Notes under the pieces: model-generated
What the model was told of the DNA's origin: nothing
Databases searched by the model: none
Seen by the model: the letters and a program-made list of their open reading frames with translations, nothing else
NCBI GenBank assembly: GCA_016281675.1
Contig: JAEEJD010000032.1
Location: 1 to 21,881 of the forward strand
From: Lachnospiraceae bacterium
GTDB lineage: Bacteria > Bacillota_A > Clostridia > Lachnospirales > Lachnospiraceae
Reading direction: 5' to 3'
DNA length: 21,881 nt
In this document: positions 16,552 through 21,881 of the stretch, piece by piece
Layout: each line of letters starts with the position of its first letter
How positions within the stretch are numbered: position 1 is the stretch's first letter
Translations under genes and position numbers: made by a program

Positions 16552-17466
16552 ATGCTTGATGTTTGCTTGCTCGGAACCGGCGGTATGATGCCGCTTCCGT
16601 ACAGATGGCTGACGTCGCTGATGATGCGATACAACGGCAGCAACATACTCATAGACTGCGGCGAGGGAACCCAGATCGCAATGAAGGAAAAGGGCTGGAG
16701 CCCGAACCCCATCGATGTCATCTGTTTCACTCATTACCATGCGGATCATATAAGCGGTCTGCCGGGCCTGCTTCTTTCGATAGGCAATTCCGAAAGGACC
16801 GAGCCTATAACGATGATAGGGCCCAAAGGCCTTGTAAGGGTTGTAAGCGCCCTGAAGACGATCGCGCCGGAACTTCCGTTTGAGCTGAAGTTTCTTGAGA
16901 TAGAAGAGCAAAGACAGGTATTTGAGTTCGAAGGGTACGAGATTGAGGCATTTAAGGTAAGCCATAACGTTACGTGTTACGGTTATACGCTCAGGATACC
17001 GCGTACGGGAAGGTTTGATGCCGATAAGGCCAAAGAGCTTGCAATACCGCTGCCGTACTGGAACCGCCTGCAAAAGGGCGAGACGATCACGGAAGGCGGC
17101 ATGACATATACTCCGGACATGGTCATCGGACCTGCCAGAAAAGGGCTCAAAGTTACATACTGTACCGATTCGAGACCGGTACCGGTAATATCCGAGATGG
17201 CCTCGGGAGCCGATCTTTTCGTGTGTGAAGGGATGTACGGCGAGCCGGGCATGGAGGAGAAGGCCAAAGAACACCGTCATATGACTTTCTACGAGGCGGC
17301 CCGCCTTGCGGCGAAAGCCGATCCGGAGCCGAAGGAGATGTGGCTGACGCATTATTCGCCCTCACTTTCCTATCCGAAGGAATTCGAGAAGGAAGTGCGA
17401 AAGATATTTAAAAATACCCATGTGGCCAAGGACGGCCGAAGTATAGATCTTATGTTTGAGGATTGA
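16552..17466 (+). CDS. rnz: Ribonuclease Z (metallo-beta-lactamase fold)
   Basis: The 304-aa protein is a short-form RNase Z, which cuts tRNA precursors just after the discriminator base. The core zinc motif THYHADH provides H61, H63, D65 and H66. H138 (KVSHNV), D206 (YCTDSRP), H243 (HRHMTFYEAA) and H267 (LTHYSP) fit the remaining metal and acid/base positions. The segment GRFDADKAKELAIPLPYWNRLQKG-type (about 153-176) matches the PLPYWN...G insert of ElaC proteins. An AGGTGA site precedes the ATG. The 57-base gap before it is the largest between genes from tsaE to tsaD. Both tRNAs downstream lack an encoded CCA, the type of substrate RNase Z handles. Confidence 0.92.
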   Translation: MLDVCLLGTGGMMPLPYRWLTSLMMRYNGSNILIDCGEGTQIAMKEKGWSPNPIDVICFTHYHADHISGLPGLLLSIGNSERTEPITMIGPKGLVRVVSALKTIAPELPFELKFLEIEEQRQVFEFEGYEIEAFKVSHNVTCYGYTLRIPRTGRFDADKAKELAIPLPYWNRLQKGETITEGGMTYTPDMVIGPARKGLKVTYCTDSRPVPVISEMASGADLFVCEGMYGEPGMEEKAKEHRHMTFYEAARLAAKADPEPKEMWLTHYSPSLSYPKEFEKEVRKIFKNTHVAKDGRSIDLMFED

Positions 17467-17474
17467 CCCGAGGA

Positions 17475-18062
17475 ATGAAACGCAGGAATCCCGCAAGAAT
17501 ACTCATAGTGTTCGTTGTGTTCGCGATCGCGATCGTGAGCCTGTTTTTCTATGTCTCTAACCGTTCCAAGGTCATTGAGGACGGAAAAGTGCAGCAGATG
17601 ACGGCTGTACAGGAGATCCTGTCTCGAAATCTCGAGACGAATTATCCCCCGACACCGAAGGAAGTTCTCAAGCTTTACAGCGAGATCACAAGATGCTTCT
17701 ACGGAGAAGAATACACGGATGAGGAACTCGCGAGACTTGCCAAGTTCTCGAGAGAGCTTTTTGACGACGAGCTCTTGGCCAATCAGACCGATGATGAATA
17801 CTTAATGGCCCTCAAGTTTGATATTGATACGTGGAAGAAAGACAAAAAGGTCATCTCCAGTTATTCGGTCTCAAGCAGCACCGATGTCCAGGAATACTCG
17901 TACGGCGGACGCGAGTGGGCCCAGCTGTACTGCATATATTCGATCAGGATGGGAACGAATGTTGCGCCCGTCCAGGAACACTTCATTATGAGAAAAGACG
18001 AAAAGGGACATTGGAAGATACTCGGATGGGAGCTTGTAAAGCCGGGGGACGGTAATGACTGA
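17475..18062 (+). CDS. Membrane-anchored hypothetical protein (possibly DUF6715)
   Basis: A 195-aa protein with a basic N-terminus (MKRRNPAR) and one hydrophobic segment, [19 protein letters not shown] (about residues 9-27). The rest is an extracytoplasmic domain, so it is probably a signal-anchored membrane protein. The domain contains [21 protein letters not shown], then [12 protein letters not shown], and ends with a KGHWKILGW stretch. From memory this resembles a small family seen in Lachnospiraceae (DUF6715); I am not certain. I chose the ATG at 17475 with GAGGAT at 17458-17463. A TTG at 17463 that overlaps the rnz stop (TTGA) is an alternative and adds four residues. It overlaps tsaD by 8 bases. 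Confidence 0.8.
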   Translation: MKRRNPARILIVFVVFAIAIVSLFFYVSNRSKVIEDGKVQQMTAVQEILSRNLETNYPPTPKEVLKLYSEITRCFYGEEYTDEELARLAKFSRELFDDELLANQTDDEYLMALKFDIDTWKKDKKVISSYSVSSSTDVQEYSYGGREWAQLYCIYSIRMGTNVAPVQEHFIMRKDEKGHWKILGWELVKPGDGND

Positions 18063-19065
18063 TGTAAAGATCCTGGCTATAGAAAGCTCATGTGATGAGA
18101 CGGCTGCCGCTGTTGTAAAAAACGGACGCACGGTCCTTTCAAATATCATATATTCCCAGATAGACCTTCATACGCTTTACGGCGGGGTTGTTCCCGAGAT
18201 CGCTTCAAGAAAGCATATCGAAAAGATCAATCCCGTGATAGAGGCCGCGCTTCGCGAAGCCGGATGTACGCTTTCGGATCTTGATGCGATAGCCGTGACA
18301 TACGGTCCCGGGCTTGTGGGGCCGCTTCTTGTCGGAGTCGCCGAAGCCAAGGCGATCGCTTTTGCGACGGGACTGCCGCTGATCGGAGTCCATCATATCG
18401 AAGGCCATATATGCGCCAATTTTATAGAGCATGAGGATCTTACGCCCCCGTTTATGTCGCTTGTAGTATCCGGCGGACACACACACCTTGTGAATGTTAA
18501 GGATTACGGGGAGTATGAGGTGATAGGAAGGACGAGGGATGACGCGGCCGGAGAGGCATTCGACAAAGTCGCCCGCGCGATAGGTCTCGGATATCCGGGA
18601 GGCCCGAAGATAGACGCAGCCGCAAAAAACGGAAATCCTGATGCCATACCGTTTCCCAAGGCCAAAGTCGATGACAGCGAGTATGATTTCAGCTTTTCGG
18701 GGCTAAAGAGCGCTGTCCTTAATTACATCAATCATGCCGAGATGAAAGGCGAGAAGGTCGTAAGAGATGATCTTGCGGCATCTTTTCAGAAGGCGGTCAC
18801 GGATGTTCTGACGGAACATGCCGTTATGGCGATAAAGAGATACAACGTACGTGATTTTGCCCTTGCGGGCGGAGTTGCGAGCAATTCGGCACTGAGAAAG
18901 AGCATAGCGGATGCGTGCGAGAGGGAAGGTGTCAGATTCTATTGTCCCTCGCCGATATACTGCACGGATAACGCGGCAATGATCGGTGTGAGCGCATATT
19001 ATGAGTATCTGAAGGAGAATTTTGCGGATTATTCATTAAATGCCATCCCCAATCTGAGTTTGTGA
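18055..19065 (+). CDS. tsaD: tRNA N6-threonylcarbamoyltransferase TsaD
   Basis: The 336-aa protein is TsaD (YgjD/Kae1 family), the catalytic subunit that transfers threonylcarbamoyl to A37 of tRNA. It opens [15 protein letters not shown], carries [14 protein letters not shown] and has the metal-binding HHIEGHI (H114, H118). Further blocks are [10 protein letters not shown], the [15 protein letters not shown] stretch, [24 protein letters not shown], and a C-terminal CTDNAAMIG with the expected Asp. Length is normal. A GGGGG site lies 6 bases before the ATG, inside the end of the preceding gene. TsaB and TsaE are encoded 2-3 kb upstream in the same run; TsaC/Sua5 is not in the window. Confidence 0.97.
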   Translation: MTDVKILAIESSCDETAAAVVKNGRTVLSNIIYSQIDLHTLYGGVVPEIASRKHIEKINPVIEAALREAGCTLSDLDAIAVTYGPGLVGPLLVGVAEAKAIAFATGLPLIGVHHIEGHICANFIEHEDLTPPFMSLVVSGGHTHLVNVKDYGEYEVIGRTRDDAAGEAFDKVARAIGLGYPGGPKIDAAAKNGNPDAIPFPKAKVDDSEYDFSFSGLKSAVLNYINHAEMKGEKVVRDDLAASFQKAVTDVLTEHAVMAIKRYNVRDFALAGGVASNSALRKSIADACEREGVRFYCPSPIYCTDNAAMIGVSAYYEYLKENFADYSLNAIPNLSL

Positions 19066-19072
19066 GGTGCGT

Positions 19073-19837
19073 ATGGAGAAAAGAACTGCAGCGATAATCC
19101 TTGCCGGCGGCAGGGGGACGCGGATGGGTTCCGCTGTTCCCAAGCAGTATATGGAAGTGGAAGGATACCCGCTGATCTGGTACAGTCTGAAGGCATTCGA
19201 GGACAGTTTTGTCGATGAGATAGTGCTTGTATGCCCTGAAGGCGATGAGGAACGATGCAACACGGAAATTGTGGAAAAGTACGGTTTCTCCAAGGTAAAA
19301 GGGATCGTTGCCGGTGGTCTTCAGAGATATCACTCAGTGTACAATGCGCTGAAAATGCTCAGATGCATTGCGGAGGGTGATAAGCGCGAACCGTGCGAAA
19401 TAGTGTTCATCCATGACGGAGCAAGGCCCATGGTAAATGAAGAGATAATCATGAGGGCCTATGAAGCGGCTGTTAAGGATCGCGCGGCTATAGTGGCCGT
19501 TCCCGCAAACGATACCGTAAAGATGGCCGATAATGCGGGATTTACGACCGAAACGCCGAGACGTGACCTTGTATGGATGGTTCAGACACCCCAGGTATTT
19601 GATTTTTACGAGATATACGGAGCATACGGCAGGCTCATCGAATCCGAGAAGATTCTTCTTGAAAAAGGTGTTCTTGTCACGGATGATGCGATGGTTATTG
19701 AGTTGTTTTCCAGCACGAGGGTTAAGCTTGTCGAGGGAGACCGAAAAAATATAAAAGTTACCGGACCGGATGATATCGAACTGGTAAAATTCTACTTATC
19801 ACAAAGAAACCGGACCGGATCAGGGAGGATTGAGTGA
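19073..19837 (+). CDS. ispD: 2-C-methyl-D-erythritol 4-phosphate cytidylyltransferase
   Basis: The 254-aa protein is IspD, the third enzyme of the non-mevalonate isoprenoid pathway; it joins MEP to CTP. The nucleotide-binding N-terminus AAIILAGGRGTRMGS and KQYMEVEGYPLIWYSL match, as does the signature VFIHDGARPMV. ATPRRDLVWMVQTPQ-like TPRRDLVWMVQTPQVF and TDDAMVIELF are the expected later blocks. Close relatives such as TarI/IspD-like cytidylyltransferases for ribitol share this fold, so the substrate is likely but not certain. I chose ATG 19073 with GAGGTG upstream; a GTG at 19067 is in frame. It overlaps the next gene's first possible start as GTGA. Confidence 0.85.
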   Translation: MEKRTAAIILAGGRGTRMGSAVPKQYMEVEGYPLIWYSLKAFEDSFVDEIVLVCPEGDEERCNTEIVEKYGFSKVKGIVAGGLQRYHSVYNALKMLRCIAEGDKREPCEIVFIHDGARPMVNEEIIMRAYEAAVKDRAAIVAVPANDTVKMADNAGFTTETPRRDLVWMVQTPQVFDFYEIYGAYGRLIESEKILLEKGVLVTDDAMVIELFSSTRVKLVEGDRKNIKVTGPDDIELVKFYLSQRNRTGSGRIE

Positions 19838-20802
19838 TGCTCGTACCTGTATTGTTATTCATGGTTGGTTTAGTGTGCCTTATAAAGGGCGGCGACTGGT
19901 TTGTCGAGGGAGCTGCGGGCATAGCCGAAAAGTTCAATATGCCGCAGATACTTGTCGGAGCCACGGTGGTATCTATAGGAACCACACTTCCGGAGACGAT
20001 GGTATCCGCATCTTCGGCGGTTATGGGACACGGAGAGATCGCATACGGAAACGCCATCGGATCCATCATATGCAATACGGCGCTCGTGGCGGCCGTCACG
20101 ATAGCGATAAAACCTTCGAAGGTGGAGCGCAAGACGCTTGTGATGCCGACATGCTTTTTCTTTGCGGCGGCGGCATTTTACTGTACGGTGGCGTACGTTA
20201 CGGGGTATTTTTCAAGGCTTACGGGAATAATGCTCCTTACGATGTTTGTTGCGTATATGGGGTTGACCGTCAGACAGGCGATCAAGACACCTGCCGGAGA
20301 GACACAGCCCGAGGAAAAATCAAAAGAGCGGCCTATATGGCTTCTGATAGTACTGCTGGTTGTTGGTGCAGCGCTGATCGCGGTCGGTGCAAAGCTCCTT
20401 GTGGATAACGGAACTCTCATAGCACAGGCTCTCGGAGTACCCGAGTCAGTAATAGCCCTTACGTTTGTGGCTCTCGGAACATCACTTCCCGAACTTGTCA
20501 CGGCGATTACTTCGCTTACAAAGGGTTACGGAGCGCTTTCGCTCGGAAACGTTATCGGTGCAAACCTGTTAAACCTGCTTCTTGTCACGGGACTGTCGTG
20601 CACGCTCTCACCGTTTACGGTGCCTGTTGAGAAGAAACTGGCCGGAATCCCGGCCTCGTTCATCATAGATATACCGTTAATGTTCCTTGTTATGGCCTTT
20701 GTTACGATCCCGGCGCTCATCCGCGGGAAGCTTTCCAGGATACAGGGAATCATATTGCTTGTTGTTTACGCTGCATTTTGTATATTCCAGTTTGTAGGAT
20801 AA
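19837..20802 (+). CDS. Calcium/sodium antiporter family protein (CaCA, YrbG-like)
   Basis: A 321-aa polytopic membrane protein with the two alpha-repeats of the Ca2+/cation antiporter family. Repeat 1 has GATVVSIGTTLPETMVSASSA then GNAIGSIICN; repeat 2 has FVALGTSLPELVTAITSL then GNVIGANLLNLL. They lie near residues 41-75 and 210-245. A short charged loop (PAGETQPEEKSKE, about 150-162) separates the two halves, the classic inverted topology with about ten helices. It probably exchanges Na+ or H+ for Ca2+; the ions are inferred from the family. GGGAGG (19823-19828) sits 8 bases before ATG 19837; a GTG at 19834 that overlaps the ispD stop is also possible. Confidence 0.92.
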   Translation: MLVPVLLFMVGLVCLIKGGDWFVEGAAGIAEKFNMPQILVGATVVSIGTTLPETMVSASSAVMGHGEIAYGNAIGSIICNTALVAAVTIAIKPSKVERKTLVMPTCFFFAAAAFYCTVAYVTGYFSRLTGIMLLTMFVAYMGLTVRQAIKTPAGETQPEEKSKERPIWLLIVLLVVGAALIAVGAKLLVDNGTLIAQALGVPESVIALTFVALGTSLPELVTAITSLTKGYGALSLGNVIGANLLNLLLVTGLSCTLSPFTVPVEKKLAGIPASFIIDIPLMFLVMAFVTIPALIRGKLSRIQGIILLVVYAAFCIFQFVG

Positions 20803-20827
20803 GTTGATCAAGAGGAGGATCAGTATT

Positions 20828-21412
20828 ATGGAAGAAAAACAAACACTTACAAAACAAATAGCGATCACTGCGATAATGCTTGCCATATGCATAGCAAGTC
20901 AGTTCCTGAAAAATCTTTCGGTGTATATAACGGGCCCGATCGTTAATCTTTGTATTATCCTGACTGTAATGACGGCCGGTTTGGTGTGGGGATCGGTTCT
21001 GGCGATCATCACTCCCGTTACCGCTTTCCTTATTGCGGCATCACCGATCATGAGTGCGGTTCCGGGAATAATACCTCTTATAATGCTCGGTAACATTGTG
21101 CTCGTTGTAATGGTGCATTTCCTTTTCAAACCTGCGATATCGGACGGGAAAGCGCTGCTCAGTCCCCGTTCTATCCTGATGGCAGTATTGTCAAGTCTTG
21201 CAAAGGGTTGCGTTATGGGACTTACGATCGCTTTGTGGCTGCTTCCGACGTTTATTCCTTCGGAAAGTCCGCTCAGGGGGAAAATGCCGGTATTTCAGAC
21301 TACATTTTCCGTTACACAGTTTGTTACCGCTGTGATCGGATTTGTATATTTCTTCCTTATCTGGAAGCCTTTGGCAAAGATGATAAGTTCTCAGCCGAGT
21401 TCGGAAGATTGA
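20828..21412 (+). CDS. ECF-type transporter S component-like membrane protein
   Basis: A 194-aa hydrophobic protein with about six membrane segments (residues about 12-30, 34-54, 58-75, 80-100, 118-140 and 160-182). The pattern QIAITAIMLAICIASQ, the YITGPIVN stretch, GSVLAIITPVTAFLI, the PIMSAVPGIIPLIMLGN block and LSSLAKGCVMG is that of substrate-binding S components of energy-coupling factor vitamin transporters. No EcfA or EcfT is nearby, so it would use the shared module encoded elsewhere. The substrate cannot be told; no riboswitch-like leader is seen. The start at 20828 is decided by AGAGGAGGAT 8 bases upstream; an in-frame TTG at 20804 has no such site. Confidence 0.8.
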   Translation: MEEKQTLTKQIAITAIMLAICIASQFLKNLSVYITGPIVNLCIILTVMTAGLVWGSVLAIITPVTAFLIAASPIMSAVPGIIPLIMLGNIVLVVMVHFLFKPAISDGKALLSPRSILMAVLSSLAKGCVMGLTIALWLLPTFIPSESPLRGKMPVFQTTFSVTQFVTAVIGFVYFFLIWKPLAKMISSQPSSED

Positions 21413-21427
21413 CCCGTAAAAAAGTAA

Positions 21428-21456
21428 TTGACACGTGTATGCAGTTTTGCTAGAAT
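21428..21456 (+). promoter_or_regulatory. Near-consensus sigma-A promoter for tRNA-Ser/rRNA operon
   Basis: TTGACA (21428-21433), a 17-base spacer and TAGAAT (21451-21456), with TG at 21448-21449 giving an extended -10 as well. This is the strongest promoter in the window and begins only 16 bases after the last protein gene. Transcription would start near 21463. I see no comparable promoter between the second tRNA and the 16S gene. Confidence 0.92.
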
Positions 21457-21511
21457 ACTTCTTGCGCTGACATTCGGTGCGCTTGTTTTTTTATGCATTT
21501 TTAGCATACCG

Positions 21512-21597
21512 GGAGAGGTATCGAAGTGGTCATAACGAGGCGGTCTTGAAAACCGTTTGCCTTCACGGGCACATGGGTTCGAATCCCATCCTCTCCG
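21512..21597 (+). tRNA. tRNA-Ser (anticodon UGA)
   Basis: An 86-base class II tRNA. Acceptor arms GGAGAGG (21512-21518) and CCTCTCC (21590-21596) pair fully, with discriminator G at 21597. The anticodon loop CTTGAAA gives TGA at 21547-21549. The long variable arm (TGCC TTCAC GGGCA) and the T arm ATGGG-TTCGAAT-CCCAT are as expected for tRNA-Ser. No 3' CCA is encoded, so it must be added. A TATGC/GCATA hairpin (21492-21508) lies just before the 5' end. Confidence 0.97.
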
Positions 21598-21611
21598 TTT
21601 ATTTCGACCTT

Positions 21612-21701
21612 GGAGAAGTACCCAAGCTGGCCGAAGGGGCTCCCCTGGAAAGGGAGTAGGTCGTTAATAGCGGCGCGAGGGTTCAAATCCCTCCTTCTCC
21701 G
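21612..21701 (+). tRNA. tRNA-Ser (anticodon GGA)
   Basis: A 90-base class II tRNA. Acceptor GGAGAAG (21612-21618) pairs CTTCTCC (21694-21700), with discriminator G at 21701. The anticodon stem CTCCC/GGGAG closes loop CTGGAAA with anticodon GGA at 21647-21649. A long variable arm and the T arm GAGGG-TTCAAAT-CCCTC follow. CCA is not encoded. It lies 14 bases after the first tRNA-Ser, so the two are surely one transcript. Confidence 0.97.
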
Positions 21702-21848
21702 TTAATGCAGAAAGGAGGGGCTTAAAACTCCAAATCTGTATTTGCACCTTGAAAATAAAATAGTACAACCAACCAAACCCGAAAATTCCAGATTAAAGAT
21801 TTATTCGGAAACGAAACAAAGCCAGCATATGATGTTGGATTAAACATT
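21702..21848 (+). promoter_or_regulatory. rRNA leader with boxA-like antitermination sequence
   Basis: This 147-base AT-rich stretch joins the second tRNA to 16S. GCACCTTGAAAAT at 21744-21756 resembles the boxA element of Firmicute rRNA leaders (TTGAAAA core), which loads NusB/NusE for antitermination. Upstream, CAGA (21708-21711) with GGAG (21714-21717) pairs CTCC (21728-21731) and TCTG (21735-21738), a small hairpin that may separate the tRNA from the leader. No promoter is seen inside. The part near 21780-21848 should contain the 5' half of the 16S processing stem, whose partner is beyond the window. Confidence 0.55.
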
Positions 21849-21881
21849 TATTTAGAGAGTTTGATCCTGGCTCAGGATGAA
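21849..21881 (+). rRNA. 16S ribosomal RNA (5' end only)
   Basis: The universal 16S start AGAGTTTGATCCTGGCTCAG begins at 21856, followed by GATGAA. The exact 5' end at about 21849 is set by analogy, since this motif begins at position 8 in E. coli numbering. The rest of the gene is beyond the window. Confidence 0.96.

Noticed and set aside
15327..17352. Long minus-strand open frames (238 and 267 codons) opposite tsaB and rnz
   Set aside because: The plus-strand proteins carry full sets of family motifs, while the minus-strand translations are low-information, Arg- and His-rich sequences typical of antisense shadows.
19830..20408. 192-codon plus-strand open frame overlapping the antiporter gene in another frame
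   Set aside because: The antiporter frame has both alpha-repeat motifs and proper membrane segments; the other frame is Gly-, Cys- and Arg-rich without any pattern.
21464..21490. Possible attenuator: GCGC (21464-21467) pairing GCGC (21479-21482) followed by seven Ts, at the rRNA transcript start
   Set aside because: The stem is only 4 pairs with an 11-base loop, and inner bases do not pair. It is too weak and too close to the transcription start to call a terminator.

Overview
The window looks like chromosome from an anaerobic, butyrate-forming Firmicute (Clostridia, most likely Lachnospiraceae or a close relative). The basis is a bcd-etfB-etfA-ptb-buk set for butyrate formation, AGGAGG-type ribosome binding sites, and several small proteins of types I associate with Lachnospiraceae. 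Only the first ~33 bases of the 16S rRNA are present, so the taxonomy is inference. Every gene is on the + strand, and coding density is very high.

Layout. (1) 1-4948: end of a butyryl-CoA dehydrogenase-type gene, both electron-transfer flavoprotein subunits, phosphate butyryltransferase and butyrate kinase. Together they make the last steps of butyrate fermentation: crotonyl-CoA reduction with electron bifurcation, then butyryl-CoA to butyryl-phosphate to butyrate plus ATP. A long, unexplained imperfect inverted repeat (3716-3853, about 45 base pairs) fills the ptb-buk gap. (2) 4966-6429: an unrecognised 134-aa protein and a methyltransferase with an N-terminal zinc ribbon. (3) 6452-12599: secA, prfB (read without the usual programmed frameshift), homoserine dehydrogenase and aspartate kinase, closed by a strong intrinsic terminator (12615-12642). 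(4) 12667-21412: a new extended -10 promoter, then four small uncharacterised proteins (two-helix membrane protein, HExxH protein, DUF975-like, YcxB-like). These run into a tRNA-maturation and housekeeping block: tsaE, tsaB, rimI, RNase Z, a membrane-anchored hypothetical protein, tsaD, ispD, a Na+/Ca2+ antiporter-type protein and an ECF-type S component. Many junctions are 4-nt stop/start overlaps, several using GTG or TTG starts. I see no convincing terminator inside this block. (5) 21428-21881: a near-consensus promoter, tRNA-Ser(UGA), tRNA-Ser(GGA), a short leader, and the start of a 16S rRNA gene. This suggests an rRNA operon whose transcript begins with two serine tRNAs.

Functionally, tsaB, tsaD and tsaE make the t6A modification of tRNA, and RNase Z trims tRNA 3' ends. 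Both tRNAs here lack an encoded CCA, which fits RNase Z-dependent maturation. Hom and aspartate kinase belong to the aspartate amino-acid pathway. No stretch over 300 bases is empty. The longest protein-free part, 21413-21881, holds the rRNA promoter, tRNAs, leader and 16S start. I see no CRISPR array, insertion sequence, phage gene or clear defence system. The best candidates for something undescribed are the ptb-buk hairpin and the tRNA-Ser-led rRNA operon.
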